Shown here piece by piece: positions 8,933-17,056 of a stretch of 64,000 nt of DNA. Positions within the stretch are counted from its first letter, which is position 1. The number at the start of each line of letters is the position of its first letter. This DNA comes from JABDQZ01 sp050049775 (lineage in GTDB: Bacteria > Pseudomonadota > Gammaproteobacteria > Chromatiales > Chromatiaceae): NCBI GenBank assembly GCA_050049775.1, contig JASFVP010000005.1, positions 1 to 64,000 on the forward strand, given 5' to 3'. The position numbers and the translations under genes were made by a program. The notes below the pieces were generated by a model. The model did not search any database, had not been told where the DNA came from, and worked only from the letters and a program-made list of their open reading frames with translations.

Positions 8933-8946
8933 TTGATACAGGTCAA
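8933..8946 (+). promoter_or_regulatory. FNR/Anr-type box upstream of ubiT
   Basis: TTGATACAGGTCAA matches the FNR-family consensus TTGAT-N4-ATCAA with one mismatch. Its centre (8939.5) would place a class II start point near 8981, 40 bases before the ubiT ATG at 9021. This suggests that the anaerobic ubiquinone genes are induced when oxygen is low, as known for E. coli ubiTUV. Confidence 0.65.
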
Positions 8947-9020
8947 CAGGCTCGCCCCTGTGGAATGTTAGCGTAGCAGGTCATGCGAATCAGCTCATGT
9001 CTGTCAGAAGGGGAGTGAAC

Positions 9021-9497
9021 ATGTTTCCGGTTCCTGCACAGCTGCTATCACGTTTTCCTCAGTCGCCACCGCGCTATCTGTTAAGTCGGGTGCTGAATAC
9101 CTTGTTTCGCAATGCCATCATTGATGGTGAGCTGGATTTTCTCGATGGTCGTCGCTTGCAGGTGGACGTGTCCGATATCTCCATCACCTTTGATGTGACG
9201 CTGCAGGGTGACAGGCTGAAATTAAGCCTGCCCACTGATGGCTGGGACCTGCGCATCAGCGGCGGCACTTACGATTTCATGTTGCTGGCTTCGCGCCGTG
9301 AAGATGCCGACACGCTGTTTTTCCAGCGCCGCCTGAAAACCGAAGGCGATACCGAGCTGGGCCTTTATCTAAAAAACTTTCTCGATTCGCAGGACCTGTC
9401 TGATTTGCCTTACTCGGGCTTTTTCGAGTCTGCTCTGAAGCATGCCATTAACATTCACGACAAGCTATTGCTGGTCAGGCACGGCCTGCAGCATTGA
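9021..9497 (+). CDS. ubiT: UbiT (YhbT), SCP2-domain factor for oxygen-independent ubiquinone synthesis
   Basis: The product is a single SCP2 sterol-carrier-like domain (LFRNAIIDGELDFLDGRRLQV, then DISITFDVTLQGDRL and DTELGLYLKNFLDS) of the YhbT type. UbiT binds lipids and works with UbiU and UbiV in the O2-independent pathway to ubiquinone. ATG 9021 is preceded by AGGGGAG at 5 bases; an in-frame ATG at 8997 would add eight residues and lacks a good site. The ubiU-ubiV pair follows after one intervening gene, supporting the assignment. Confidence 0.92.
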   Translation: MFPVPAQLLSRFPQSPPRYLLSRVLNTLFRNAIIDGELDFLDGRRLQVDVSDISITFDVTLQGDRLKLSLPTDGWDLRISGGTYDFMLLASRREDADTLFFQRRLKTEGDTELGLYLKNFLDSQDLSDLPYSGFFESALKHAINIHDKLLLVRHGLQH

Positions 9498-9516
9498 TGC
9501 ATTCTGGCTGTTGCGG

Positions 9517-10155
9517 ATGATGGCGGATGAACAGCGATACCAACGGCAGCAGCACTGGGAGCAGGTTTATGAATCACGGGCCGAACAGCAGTTAAGCTGG
9601 TTTCAGCCAAAGCCGGCTTTGTCACTGAGACTGATTCGGTCCGCCGGGCTGAAGAAACAGGATGCGATCATCGATATCGGCGGCGGCACATCGACACTGG
9701 TGGATCTGTTACTTCAGGCAGGGTATACCAATCTGTCGGTGCTGGATATCGCTGAAAAGGCATTGCGCCTGTCACAACAGCGCCTGGCGCAACGGGCCGC
9801 AGCGGTGAACTGGATACGAGCCGACATCACTGCAGGCCTGGGTAATGAAAGCTACATACTGTGGCACGACCGTGCCGTGTTTCATTTCCTGACCAATCCA
9901 CTGGACCGGGACTGTTACCTGGCAGTATTACATGCAGCATTATTGCCGGGCGGTTTTGTCATCATCGCGACTTTTTCACCACAAGGGCCAGACGAATGCA
10001 GCGGCTTGCCGGTGCAGCGTTACAGCACACAGATGCTGTCCGACCTACTCGGTGCTGAATTTCAATTGTTAAAACAACAGGTGGAAGTGCATCAAACCCC
10101 TGCCGGTAAACGGCAGGATTTCATTTATTGCCTGTTTCAGAGGAGCTTGAAGTAA
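9517..10155 (+). CDS. Class I SAM-dependent methyltransferase inside the ubiTUV operon
   Basis: The product of about 212 residues has SAM-binding motif I (IIDIGGGTSTLVD), a motif II-like acidic turn (SVLDIAEKAL), the segment WHDRAVFHFL and a motif near LLPGGFVIIATF. The N-terminal YQRQQHWEQVYESRAEQQLSWFQP is typical of a widespread small methyltransferase family of unknown substrate. The start is ATG 9517 or 9520; neither has a strong ribosome-binding site. The stop codon shares a base with the ubiU start (TAATG). Its place between ubiT and ubiU invites a link with quinone metabolism, but sequence alone does not show the substrate. Confidence 0.85.
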   Translation: MMADEQRYQRQQHWEQVYESRAEQQLSWFQPKPALSLRLIRSAGLKKQDAIIDIGGGTSTLVDLLLQAGYTNLSVLDIAEKALRLSQQRLAQRAAAVNWIRADITAGLGNESYILWHDRAVFHFLTNPLDRDCYLAVLHAALLPGGFVIIATFSPQGPDECSGLPVQRYSTQMLSDLLGAEFQLLKQQVEVHQTPAGKRQDFIYCLFQRSLK

Positions 10156-11150
10156 TGGACCTGGTCTGTCCGGCAGGTAATCTGCCATCCCTGAAAGCAG
10201 CAGTCGATAACGGCGCCAGTGCGGTGTATATGGGCTTTCGCGATGATACCAATGCGCGTCATTTTGCCGGCCTGAATTTCAATGACAAGCGCGCCGTTGA
10301 AGGTATTCAATATGCGCATGCGCGCGGTGCCAAAGTCTTTCTGGCAATCAATACCTATCCACAGCCGGCCGGCTGGCTGCGTTGGCAGGAGGCTGTTGAA
10401 AAAGCCGCAGGCCTGGGCATTGATGCACTGATCTGCGCTGACATCGGCGTTATGCAGTTTGCCCATGAGTTTGCGCCTGATCTGAATCTGCACCTGTCGG
10501 TGCAAGGCTCTGCCACCAGCGCCGAGGCGATTGGTTTTTATCACGAGCACTTTGGCATCAAGCGCGCCGTGTTGCCGCGGGTGCTGTCCTTGCAGCAACT
10601 CGAGCGAGTGGTGGCCGACAGCCCGGTGCCGATCGAGGTATTCGGCTTTGGCAGCCTGTGCGTCATGGTGGAGGGGCGCTGCCTGCTGTCATCCTATGTC
10701 ACCGGTCAGTCGCCCAATACCTATGGCGCCTGCTCACCTGCCTCGGCGGTGCGCTGGGACGAGACGCCCAAGGGCCTGGAATCACGCCTCAACGGTGTAC
10801 TGATTGACTGTTATGCCAAGGGTGAGAACGCCGGCTATCCGACCTTGTGCAAGGGGCGCTTCGAAGTCGGCGGCAAGACCGGCTATGCGATCGAAGAACC
10901 GGTCAGCCTCAACACCATGGTGCTGCTGCCGCAACTGCGGGAGATGGGCGTGGCGGCGATCAAGATCGAGGGTCGCCAGCGCAGCCCTGCCTATGTGGCA
11001 CAGGTTACCAGGGTCTGGCGCGCGGCACTCGATGCAAGCCAGCGTGACCCGGCCGGCTTCCGCCCGCAGCCGGACTGGCTACAGACCTTGCAGTCCGTTT
11101 CCGAAGGCGCCCAGACCACCTTCGGCGCCTATCACAGGCCATGGCAATGA
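10155..11150 (+). CDS. ubiU: UbiU (YhbU), U32-family Fe-S protein of anaerobic ubiquinone hydroxylation
   Basis: UbiU forms a complex with UbiV that hydroxylates ubiquinone precursors without oxygen, using prephenate as oxygen donor in known systems. The 331-residue product starts MDLVCPAGNLPSLKAAVDNGA, the peptidase U32 entry motif. The four expected [4Fe-4S] cysteines are visible: C-x6-C-x16-C in the region GSLCVMVEGRCLLSS...YGACSP, and a later Cys in YPTLCKGRF. ATG 10155 has AGGAG 9 bases upstream. The gene overlaps ubiV by 10 bases. Confidence 0.96.
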   Translation: MDLVCPAGNLPSLKAAVDNGASAVYMGFRDDTNARHFAGLNFNDKRAVEGIQYAHARGAKVFLAINTYPQPAGWLRWQEAVEKAAGLGIDALICADIGVMQFAHEFAPDLNLHLSVQGSATSAEAIGFYHEHFGIKRAVLPRVLSLQQLERVVADSPVPIEVFGFGSLCVMVEGRCLLSSYVTGQSPNTYGACSPASAVRWDETPKGLESRLNGVLIDCYAKGENAGYPTLCKGRFEVGGKTGYAIEEPVSLNTMVLLPQLREMGVAAIKIEGRQRSPAYVAQVTRVWRAALDASQRDPAGFRPQPDWLQTLQSVSEGAQTTFGAYHRPWQ

Positions 11151-12070
11151 ATGTCGCTATCCCTGCGCGCTTATCCCTGGGTCCGGTGTTGTATCACTGG
11201 CCACGTGACACCCTGCTGGAGTTTTATCAGGACATGGCCGACAGCGCACTCGACATCATCTACCTCGGTGAAACTGTGTGCTCCAAACGCCGTAGCTTGC
11301 GCCTGGATGACTGGCTCGGTATTGGACGAGAGCTGACTGAAGCCGGCAAGGAAGTGGTGTTATCCAGCCTGGCGCTGATCGAGGCGGATTCCGAACTGCG
11401 CAGTCTGCAGCGTATTTGTGAAAACGGGGAATTCAAGGTTGAAGCCAATGACATGGCAGCGGTGCATATGCTGGAAATACTGGGACTGCCGTTTGTTGGC
11501 GGGCCAACCCTGAATCTGTATAACCAGCACAGCATTGCCGTCCTGGCCAAAGCCGGCCTGCAACGCTGGGTCATGCCGGTGGAACTGTCGCGCCAGACCT
11601 TTCTCGATATCCGGGACGCATTACCGGCTGGTGTGGAGACCGAAGTGTTCGCCTATGGCCGTTTGCCACTGGCCTATTCGGCACGTTGTTTTACAGCGCG
11701 TGCGCATAACCTGCCCAAGGATGACTGCCAGCTGCGTTGCCTGGATGACCCGGATGGCCTGTTGTTAAAAACGCGTGAGCAGCAAGATTTTCTGGTGCTC
11801 AACGGCATCCAGACACAGTCGGCGCACAGCTTTAACCTGTTGTCGGCCCAGCCCGAACCGGAGCCGGATATCGACGTATTGCGCATCAGTCCGCAGTCTT
11901 CCCATACCCTGAACATCGTGCATGCCTATGACTGCTGGCGTACCGGCAATGCCGCGGCGGCTGACCTGGCGCAGCTGCTGGAGAAATTCATGCCGACCGG
12001 TGCATGCAATGGCTACTGGCTGGGGAATTCCGGTATGCACAACCTGTCGGTACAAACGCCGGCGACATGA
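11141..12070 (+). CDS. ubiV: UbiV (YhbV), U32-family partner of UbiU
   Basis: The 309-residue product is a shorter U32 protein with the UbiV cysteine pattern: one Cys in GETVCSKRR and C-x12-C-x3-C in SARCFTARAHNLPKDDCQLRC, matching the [4Fe-4S] ligands known for E. coli UbiV. It acts with UbiU in oxygen-independent ubiquinone synthesis. It overlaps ubiU (10 bases) and the next radical SAM gene (ATGA), so the operon is translationally coupled. Confidence 0.96.
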   Translation: MAMNVAIPARLSLGPVLYHWPRDTLLEFYQDMADSALDIIYLGETVCSKRRSLRLDDWLGIGRELTEAGKEVVLSSLALIEADSELRSLQRICENGEFKVEANDMAAVHMLEILGLPFVGGPTLNLYNQHSIAVLAKAGLQRWVMPVELSRQTFLDIRDALPAGVETEVFAYGRLPLAYSARCFTARAHNLPKDDCQLRCLDDPDGLLLKTREQQDFLVLNGIQTQSAHSFNLLSAQPEPEPDIDVLRISPQSSHTLNIVHAYDCWRTGNAAAADLAQLLEKFMPTGACNGYWLGNSGMHNLSVQTPAT

Positions 12071-12978
12071 CGCATCCAGCAAAGCCGCACAGCGTTCTGT
12101 CCGACGTCGTCAACACCTTTGGCCAGGCCATGCTGCAACGCTATGGCGAGCGTGTGCACAAGCTGACCATCAATGCATCTTTCACTTGCCCCAACCGTGA
12201 CGGCAGCAAGGGCAGGGGCGGTTGCAGTTTCTGCAACAACGCCTCGTTCAACCCCAACGCAAAGAATCCACCAACCGTGGCCCAACAGATTGAGGCGGGC
12301 AGGTGGGTGCTGCGCAAACGCACCGGCGCACAAAAATACATCGCCTATTTCCAGGCTTACAGCAACACCTATGCCGAGCTCGAAGTGTTGCGCGCGCTGT
12401 ATGAGCAGGCGCTGGCCGAGCCGGATGTCATCGGCCTGTCGGTCGGTACGCGGCCGGATTGTGTCAGCAAGGGTGTGCTCAACCTGCTGGCAAGTTATCG
12501 TGACCGGGGCTATGAAGTCTGGCTGGAACTGGGCCTGCAGTCATCCTTTGACGACACCCTGCAGCGCGTCAACCGGGGGCATGGTTTCAGCGAATACAAA
12601 AACACGGCGCTGGCGGCCCGTGCACGCGGCCTGCAGGTCTGCACCCATCTGATTCTCGGCTTGCCCGGAGAAACCCGCACACACTGGCGGCAAACCCTCG
12701 ACCGGGTGCTGGAACTCGGCGTCGACGGTCTCAAGCTGCATCCCTTGCACGTCGTCAAACACACGCTGCTGGCGCACCAGTGGCGGCGTGGCGAATACCA
12801 GCCGCTCAGCCGAGAGGCTTATGTGCAAGCTGCCGCTGACCTGATCCGCCAGACACCGGCGGACATTATTTTCCACCGGGTGACAGCAACTGCCTCGGCC
12901 GATATCCTGTTGGCTCCGGACTGGTGTGCGCAAAAATGGCCGGTACTTAACGCCATTCACCAGCAGCTTTGTACCTGA
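12067..12978 (+). CDS. YhcC-type radical SAM protein
   Basis: The 303-residue product belongs to the TIGR01212/YhcC radical SAM group. The N-terminus shows YGERVHKLTINASFTCPNRDG followed by GGCSFCNN, giving the family-specific spaced cysteines that bind the [4Fe-4S] cluster. YFQAYSNTYA and LGLPGETRTHW follow, as in this group. The function is not established; E. coli yhcC has been linked to anaerobic or RNA-related roles only by context. ATG 12067 overlaps the ubiV stop, so it is part of the ubi operon here. Confidence 0.88.
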   Translation: MTHPAKPHSVLSDVVNTFGQAMLQRYGERVHKLTINASFTCPNRDGSKGRGGCSFCNNASFNPNAKNPPTVAQQIEAGRWVLRKRTGAQKYIAYFQAYSNTYAELEVLRALYEQALAEPDVIGLSVGTRPDCVSKGVLNLLASYRDRGYEVWLELGLQSSFDDTLQRVNRGHGFSEYKNTALAARARGLQVCTHLILGLPGETRTHWRQTLDRVLELGVDGLKLHPLHVVKHTLLAHQWRRGEYQPLSREAYVQAAADLIRQTPADIIFHRVTATASADILLAPDWCAQKWPVLNAIHQQLCT

Positions 12979-12997
12979 TGCAACTGTTGAATCAAAC

Positions 12998-13621
12998 ATG
13001 AACCGAAAACCCCGCCCGCAAAATGAAACCGGCAAATTGCAACAAGACCTGGCCGGTTACCTGAAAGACTGGCATGTGCGGTTGATCAGTCGGCGACGCT
13101 TTCTTGTCGGGCTAGCAGGTGGCGGTATTGCCACCCTGTTTCCGTTGGGCGCCTTGGGAGCTGATGCCAATGATGCAAAACCAGCGACGTCGGATCCCTG
13201 GCCAATCATCGATATGGTGCAGCAACATCTGTTTCCGGACGAACCCGATGCACCGGGTGCGCGGCAAATCAATGCGTTGGGTTACCTGCAGTTTGTGGTG
13301 ACGGATACCACGTTGGATGCCGGGGAACGAGATTTCATTTTGCTAGGCACGGTCTGGCTGGAAGATATGTCGCAGCAACTGGAAAAGCAGGCGTTTGTCG
13401 ATCTGGACGAAGCCGGGCGTGAACAGGTGCTGCGTGAGATTGCAGCCAGCGATGCCGGCGAGAACTGGTTGTCGACCTTGTTGCTGTATATCTTTGAAGC
13501 GTTGCTGACCGATCCGGTTTACGGCGGCAATACCGATCAGCTTGGCTGGCGCTGGCTGCAGCATGTGCCGGGTTTTCCGCGGCCGCCGCAAGACAAGACT
13601 TTTGAGAAGCTGCTGTCATGA
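12998..13621 (+). CDS. Small Tat-exported subunit of a GMC-type dehydrogenase (gluconate 2-dehydrogenase subunit 3 family)
   Basis: The 207-residue product carries a twin-arginine signal (SRRRFLVGLAGGG) and a small alpha-helical domain typical of the gamma subunit of membrane-bound gluconate/sorbitol-type dehydrogenases. In that family it chaperones the FAD subunit, which lacks its own signal, across the membrane. The next gene is the FAD subunit, overlapping by 4 bases, and a diheme cytochrome c lies just beyond in the opposite direction. The substrate is not predictable. Confidence 0.85.
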   Translation: MNRKPRPQNETGKLQQDLAGYLKDWHVRLISRRRFLVGLAGGGIATLFPLGALGADANDAKPATSDPWPIIDMVQQHLFPDEPDAPGARQINALGYLQFVVTDTTLDAGERDFILLGTVWLEDMSQQLEKQAFVDLDEAGREQVLREIAASDAGENWLSTLLLYIFEALLTDPVYGGNTDQLGWRWLQHVPGFPRPPQDKTFEKLLS

Positions 13622-15294
13622 AGGATTTCGATGTTTGCGTGATTGGCAGCGGTGCCGGTGGCGGACCGGTGGCGCTGACGCTGGCCGAGGCGGGTTATTC
13701 GGTGGTGGTGCTGGAGAAGGGGCCCTGGTTTAAGGAAGATGATTTTTACAAGGATGAACTGGCCTGTTGCCGGCGCAGCGTGTATACGCCGAACCTGCGC
13801 GATGAGCAGCATGTCATCGAAGACCAGGATGATGCCGGAGTCTGGCGCGCCACGCCGACCTCACAATCCGGTTGGGATTTCTGGAACGGCAACTGCGTGG
13901 GTGGTTCAAGCAATTTCATGAGCGGTTTCTTCCATCGCCTCAAACCGGTGGATTTTCACCAGCTGTCGGAGTTTGGACCGATCGAAGGTGCGAACCGGGT
14001 CGACTGGCCGATCAGTTATGCCGAGCTGGAGCCATACTACGACAAGGTGGAAAAACAGGTTGGTGTATCCGGCAGCTTTGTGGCGAGCGCAAATTCGGAA
14101 CCGCGTTCCAGCGCTGACTTTCCGTATCCGCCAACCGTCGAACACGGTATTTCCGCGTGGATTGATTCGGCTTGTGACAAACTGGGTTATCACAGCCTGT
14201 GTGTACCGCGTGCGATTCTGTCACAACCGGATCAGGGACGTCGTGCCTGTGAATACTCGGGTTATTGCGGCAGCTTTGGTTGTTCCAGTGGCGCCAAGGG
14301 CAGTTCGCGTGCCGCCTTGCTGGATCGGGCCGTCGCCACCGGCCGTTGTGAGATACGCTCGCACAGCAAGGTTACTTGCCTGGTCAGTAACGCCAATGGT
14401 CGCATCACAAACGTCGAGTATTTCGATCGTGCCGGCAACAAACAACGTCTGGATGCGCGCATCTATGTTGTCGCCTGCCAGGCAATTGAAACTTCGCGCC
14501 TGCTGCTTTGTTCAACCGGTCCGGCTTTTGCCAATGGCCTGGCGAACAATCATGGCCAGGTGGGTAGAAATCTGTTGTTCTCGGCGGGCGGTTCCGGCAG
14601 TGGTGATTTTAACTATGCCGATCTGTCGCCTGAGCGGCTGGCGCAGCTCAAACAGGTTGGCCCGTTTGTCAATCGCGCACTGGATGACTGGTATGTGATC
14701 AATGAGGCGGCGATGGGCGGCAAGCCAATCAAGGGCGGCATTGTGGAGTTCCTGTTCAGCCATCCGAATCCAACTTCCAAAGCCAACGGCCTGAAGTGGG
14801 GCGACGAAGGGCTGGTCTGGGGCAAGCCGCTAAAGCGCCGCCTGGAAAGCTGGTTCACCACCGATCGCACGCTGAAGTTTGAAGTGTTTAATGACTGGCT
14901 GCCAACCGATGACTGTTTCGTCAGCCTTGACCCACAGGTCAAGGATCGTTGGGGAACACCAGTGGCTAAGGTGCGCATCGGCTATCATCCGCATGACCTC
15001 GAAGTGGGTGCCTATCTGACACAAAAAGGTGAAAACGTTTTGCAGCAGATGGGGGCGGTGCGTATCGATTCCAGCGTCAGTGGTGCACCGCCAGCCAACC
15101 TCGTCGCGGGTGGTTGTCGCTTTGGTGACGATCCGGCGACGTCCGTGCTGGACAGGGATTGCCGTGCTCATGAAGTGGACAACCTGTTTGTCACCGATGG
15201 CAGCTTCATGCCGACCGGTGGCAGCGTGCCTTATACCTGGACCATCTATGCCAATGCATTCCGGGTGGCGGATATCATCAAGCGGCAGATATAG
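13618..15294 (+). CDS. GMC-family FAD oxidoreductase (large subunit)
   Basis: The 558-residue product begins with the dinucleotide-binding motif VIGSGAGGGPVALTLAEAG and has the GMC pattern NCVGGSSNFMSGFFHR. The C-terminal motif DGSFMPTGGSVPYTWTIYANAFRVAD supplies the catalytic region. Internal cysteines CEYSGYCGSFGCSSGAKGS resemble the Fe-S-like insert of gluconate/2-keto-gluconate dehydrogenases. It should oxidise an alcohol or sugar in the periplasm and pass electrons to a cytochrome c. It has no signal peptide, consistent with co-export by the Tat subunit encoded just upstream. Confidence 0.9.
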   Translation: MKDFDVCVIGSGAGGGPVALTLAEAGYSVVVLEKGPWFKEDDFYKDELACCRRSVYTPNLRDEQHVIEDQDDAGVWRATPTSQSGWDFWNGNCVGGSSNFMSGFFHRLKPVDFHQLSEFGPIEGANRVDWPISYAELEPYYDKVEKQVGVSGSFVASANSEPRSSADFPYPPTVEHGISAWIDSACDKLGYHSLCVPRAILSQPDQGRRACEYSGYCGSFGCSSGAKGSSRAALLDRAVATGRCEIRSHSKVTCLVSNANGRITNVEYFDRAGNKQRLDARIYVVACQAIETSRLLLCSTGPAFANGLANNHGQVGRNLLFSAGGSGSGDFNYADLSPERLAQLKQVGPFVNRALDDWYVINEAAMGGKPIKGGIVEFLFSHPNPTSKANGLKWGDEGLVWGKPLKRRLESWFTTDRTLKFEVFNDWLPTDDCFVSLDPQVKDRWGTPVAKVRIGYHPHDLEVGAYLTQKGENVLQQMGAVRIDSSVSGAPPANLVAGGCRFGDDPATSVLDRDCRAHEVDNLFVTDGSFMPTGGSVPYTWTIYANAFRVADIIKRQI

Positions 15295-15393
15295 GCACAT
15301 CTCGACAGGCTGTTTGCGTTTGGTCGATGTGAAAAAGTCCTCGGTTTCCCGGGGCGTCAATAAATTCTATTGCCTGGTCAAAAAGTGGGTTGC

Positions 15394-15987
15394 CTAACCT
15401 TTGCCTTCCGCCAGGAATTCGATCACGTTGGCGATGTCCTCGTCAGACAGTTTTTTGAACTTTTTCTTCATTTTCCTGGGCATGGTTCTTTCGCCGGAAT
15501 TGTAAAGCTTGAATTGTTCCTCAAGGTAAGGTTTCCACTGTCCCAGCAGGAGACCGGCATCATCCTCTGCGGCGGTGCCGGCTTCCGAGTGACACTTGTC
15601 ACAGTACTTGTCAAAAGCCTTTTTACCTTTGGCGGCTTTGCCGGCGTCAACGGCCTGTTCATGAACCTTGAAAGACTTGCCCGCATAATAGGCTGCCACT
15701 TTCTCAATAGCATCAACGGACAGCTTATTGGATATGGTCGCCATGTCGGTTTCATCACCATTTTCTGGTTTGTATTTGATGCCCGGCCGCTCCTTGTTGT
15801 TGTAGTTTTCAAAACTGTCCATGATGTACTGCGCGGAGAAACCCGCGATGCTCGGTACCTTGCCATCTTCACTGTTACCATCTTTGCCATGACAGTTATC
15901 ACAACCATCGATCAGTTCATCAGCGGAAACAACAGCAGTAAAAAAGGATATTGAAATTACCAGGGCAAGGGCGAACAGTTTTTGCAT
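15394..15987 (-). CDS. Diheme cytochrome c, c4-like
   Basis: The 197-residue product has a signal peptide (about residues 1-22), and two c-type heme motifs, CDNCHG near residue 29 and CDKCHS near 129, each followed by a small cytochrome domain. Methionines suitable as axial ligands lie after each motif (DMATIS, RTMPRKM). This is the arrangement of cytochrome c4 and related diheme donors. It is convergent with the GMC genes, so it could accept electrons from that dehydrogenase, or serve the denitrification enzymes; context cannot decide. Confidence 0.9.
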   Translation of the reverse strand: MQKLFALALVISISFFTAVVSADELIDGCDNCHGKDGNSEDGKVPSIAGFSAQYIMDSFENYNNKERPGIKYKPENGDETDMATISNKLSVDAIEKVAAYYAGKSFKVHEQAVDAGKAAKGKKAFDKYCDKCHSEAGTAAEDDAGLLLGQWKPYLEEQFKLYNSGERTMPRKMKKKFKKLSDEDIANVIEFLAEGKG

Positions 15988-16188
15988 TAATCAATCTCCG
16001 GTAGCTGAATGAGATTTCGGAGCAGCTGCAGCAATTATTTCCAGCAGACCGCCAATTTATTTACAGGCGGACACCCATGTTTCTCCTCGTTAACGGTCGC
16101 CAGTTCCAGGCGATGGCAGGGGATGACTTTGTTAATGCCTGAGATGCCGCAGTATAAGGTCTACTGGTTCGATGATCGGTGACTTTAG

Positions 16189-16896
16189 TCAAGAGCGAAG
16201 TTCGACATGTTCAAACAGACGTTCGGCCGTCGCCAGAATATCGGACTGTTGCCAGTCAGGCCGCGGATAGGGCGCCGTCAGGTCAATCATGTTTTGCGGC
16301 CGGCATTGTTGCAGCGCAATCCTCGGCACATTCATTGCCGCCAGGCGCTCCAGCAGCTGCATCAGCCTGGGCTGTGGCAGGAATTGGCTGTGCACGGTGA
16401 TGCGGACTTCAAAGTCTGTCTTGCTTTGCAACAGCAGACGCAGGCTTTCCCAAGCCTTGTCGCCACTGCCGGGGACGCCGGTCAGCTGCGGGTAGTCTTC
16501 GGCCAACGCCTTGATATCGAGTCCTACCCAGTCGAGCCAGGGCAACAGTTGTTGCAGGCGATCCGGATAGCAGCCGGCCGTGTGCAGGCCGGTCTCGAAG
16601 CCCAATTCAATCACCTCATCGAGTGCAGCAGCCAGGCCGGTTTGCAGAGTGGGTTCACCACCGGAAAACACTACGCCATCCAGCAGGCTGATGCGCTGTC
16701 GCAAGTGGCTGAGAATATCCGGCCAACTGTAGCGTGAAGGTGTATTGCGGGAGAGCAGGTGCAGGTTTTGACAGTAGCGGCAGCGCCACGGACAACCCTG
16801 GCAGAAGATAACTGCTGCCAGTCGACCGGGGAAATCAATGGTTGTCAGGGGTGTGACGCCGCCGATCTGTAGTGGCTGAGAGGATAGCTCAGCCAT
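16189..16896 (-). CDS. nrdG: NrdG-type anaerobic ribonucleotide reductase activase (radical SAM)
   Basis: The 235-residue product is a radical SAM protein of the TIGR02495 type. IGGVTPLTTIDFPGRLAAVIFCQGCPWRCRYCQN contains the CxxxCxxC cluster motif, and GVVFSGGEPTLQ the SAM-binding GGEP. It installs the glycyl radical on class III ribonucleotide reductase. It is last in the nrdD - glycyl-radical ORF - nrdG operon and overlaps the glycyl-radical ORF by 8 bases. Confidence 0.93.
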   Translation of the reverse strand: MAELSSQPLQIGGVTPLTTIDFPGRLAAVIFCQGCPWRCRYCQNLHLLSRNTPSRYSWPDILSHLRQRISLLDGVVFSGGEPTLQTGLAAALDEVIELGFETGLHTAGCYPDRLQQLLPWLDWVGLDIKALAEDYPQLTGVPGSGDKAWESLRLLLQSKTDFEVRITVHSQFLPQPRLMQLLERLAAMNVPRIALQQCRPQNMIDLTAPYPRPDWQQSDILATAERLFEHVELRS

Positions 16897-17056
16897 GTGA
16901 ACGGACTTGCGGTTCTTTGAAATAACAGCGTTCCCGGTGTTCGGACTGTTTGCCCCGGTTCCACGAGGATACCGGTCGGTGGTATCCCATGACGCGGGTC
17001 CAGATTTCGCAACGAGTACGCTCTTCGTCTTTCAGTTCAATGGCTTTGTTGTGCAT
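16889..17056 (-). CDS. Stand-alone glycyl-radical C-terminal domain of anaerobic ribonucleotide reductase (55 residues)
   Basis: The minus-strand ORF from ATG 17056 encodes 55 residues including RCEIWTRVMGYHRPVSSWN and GKQSEHRERCYF. This is the C-terminal glycyl-radical segment (Gly24 in RVMGY) that in most NrdD proteins is fused to the catalytic body. Here nrdD stops without it at 17037, and this ORF lies in the +1 frame, overlapping nrdD by 20 bases and nrdG by 8. An AAGGAG motif 7 bases before the ATG supports independent, coupled translation. It would supply the radical in trans, as GrcA does for pyruvate formate-lyase. A +1 frameshift product or sequencing error are the alternatives. Confidence 0.85.
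   Translation of the reverse strand: MHNKAIELKDEERTRCEIWTRVMGYHRPVSSWNRGKQSEHRERCYFKEPQVRSHG

Noticed and set aside
16179..16192. FNR-like dyad GTGACTTTAGTCAA near the nrdG stop
   Set aside because: It overlaps the nrdG coding end and lies about 190 bases from the cytochrome c start, too far for a normal class II site. Two departures from consensus.
17037..17056. Sequencing error as the reason for the nrdD/glycyl-radical split
   Set aside because: Not excluded, but the small ORF has its own ATG with AAGGAG at 7 bases and near-operon overlaps on both sides, which an error would not create.
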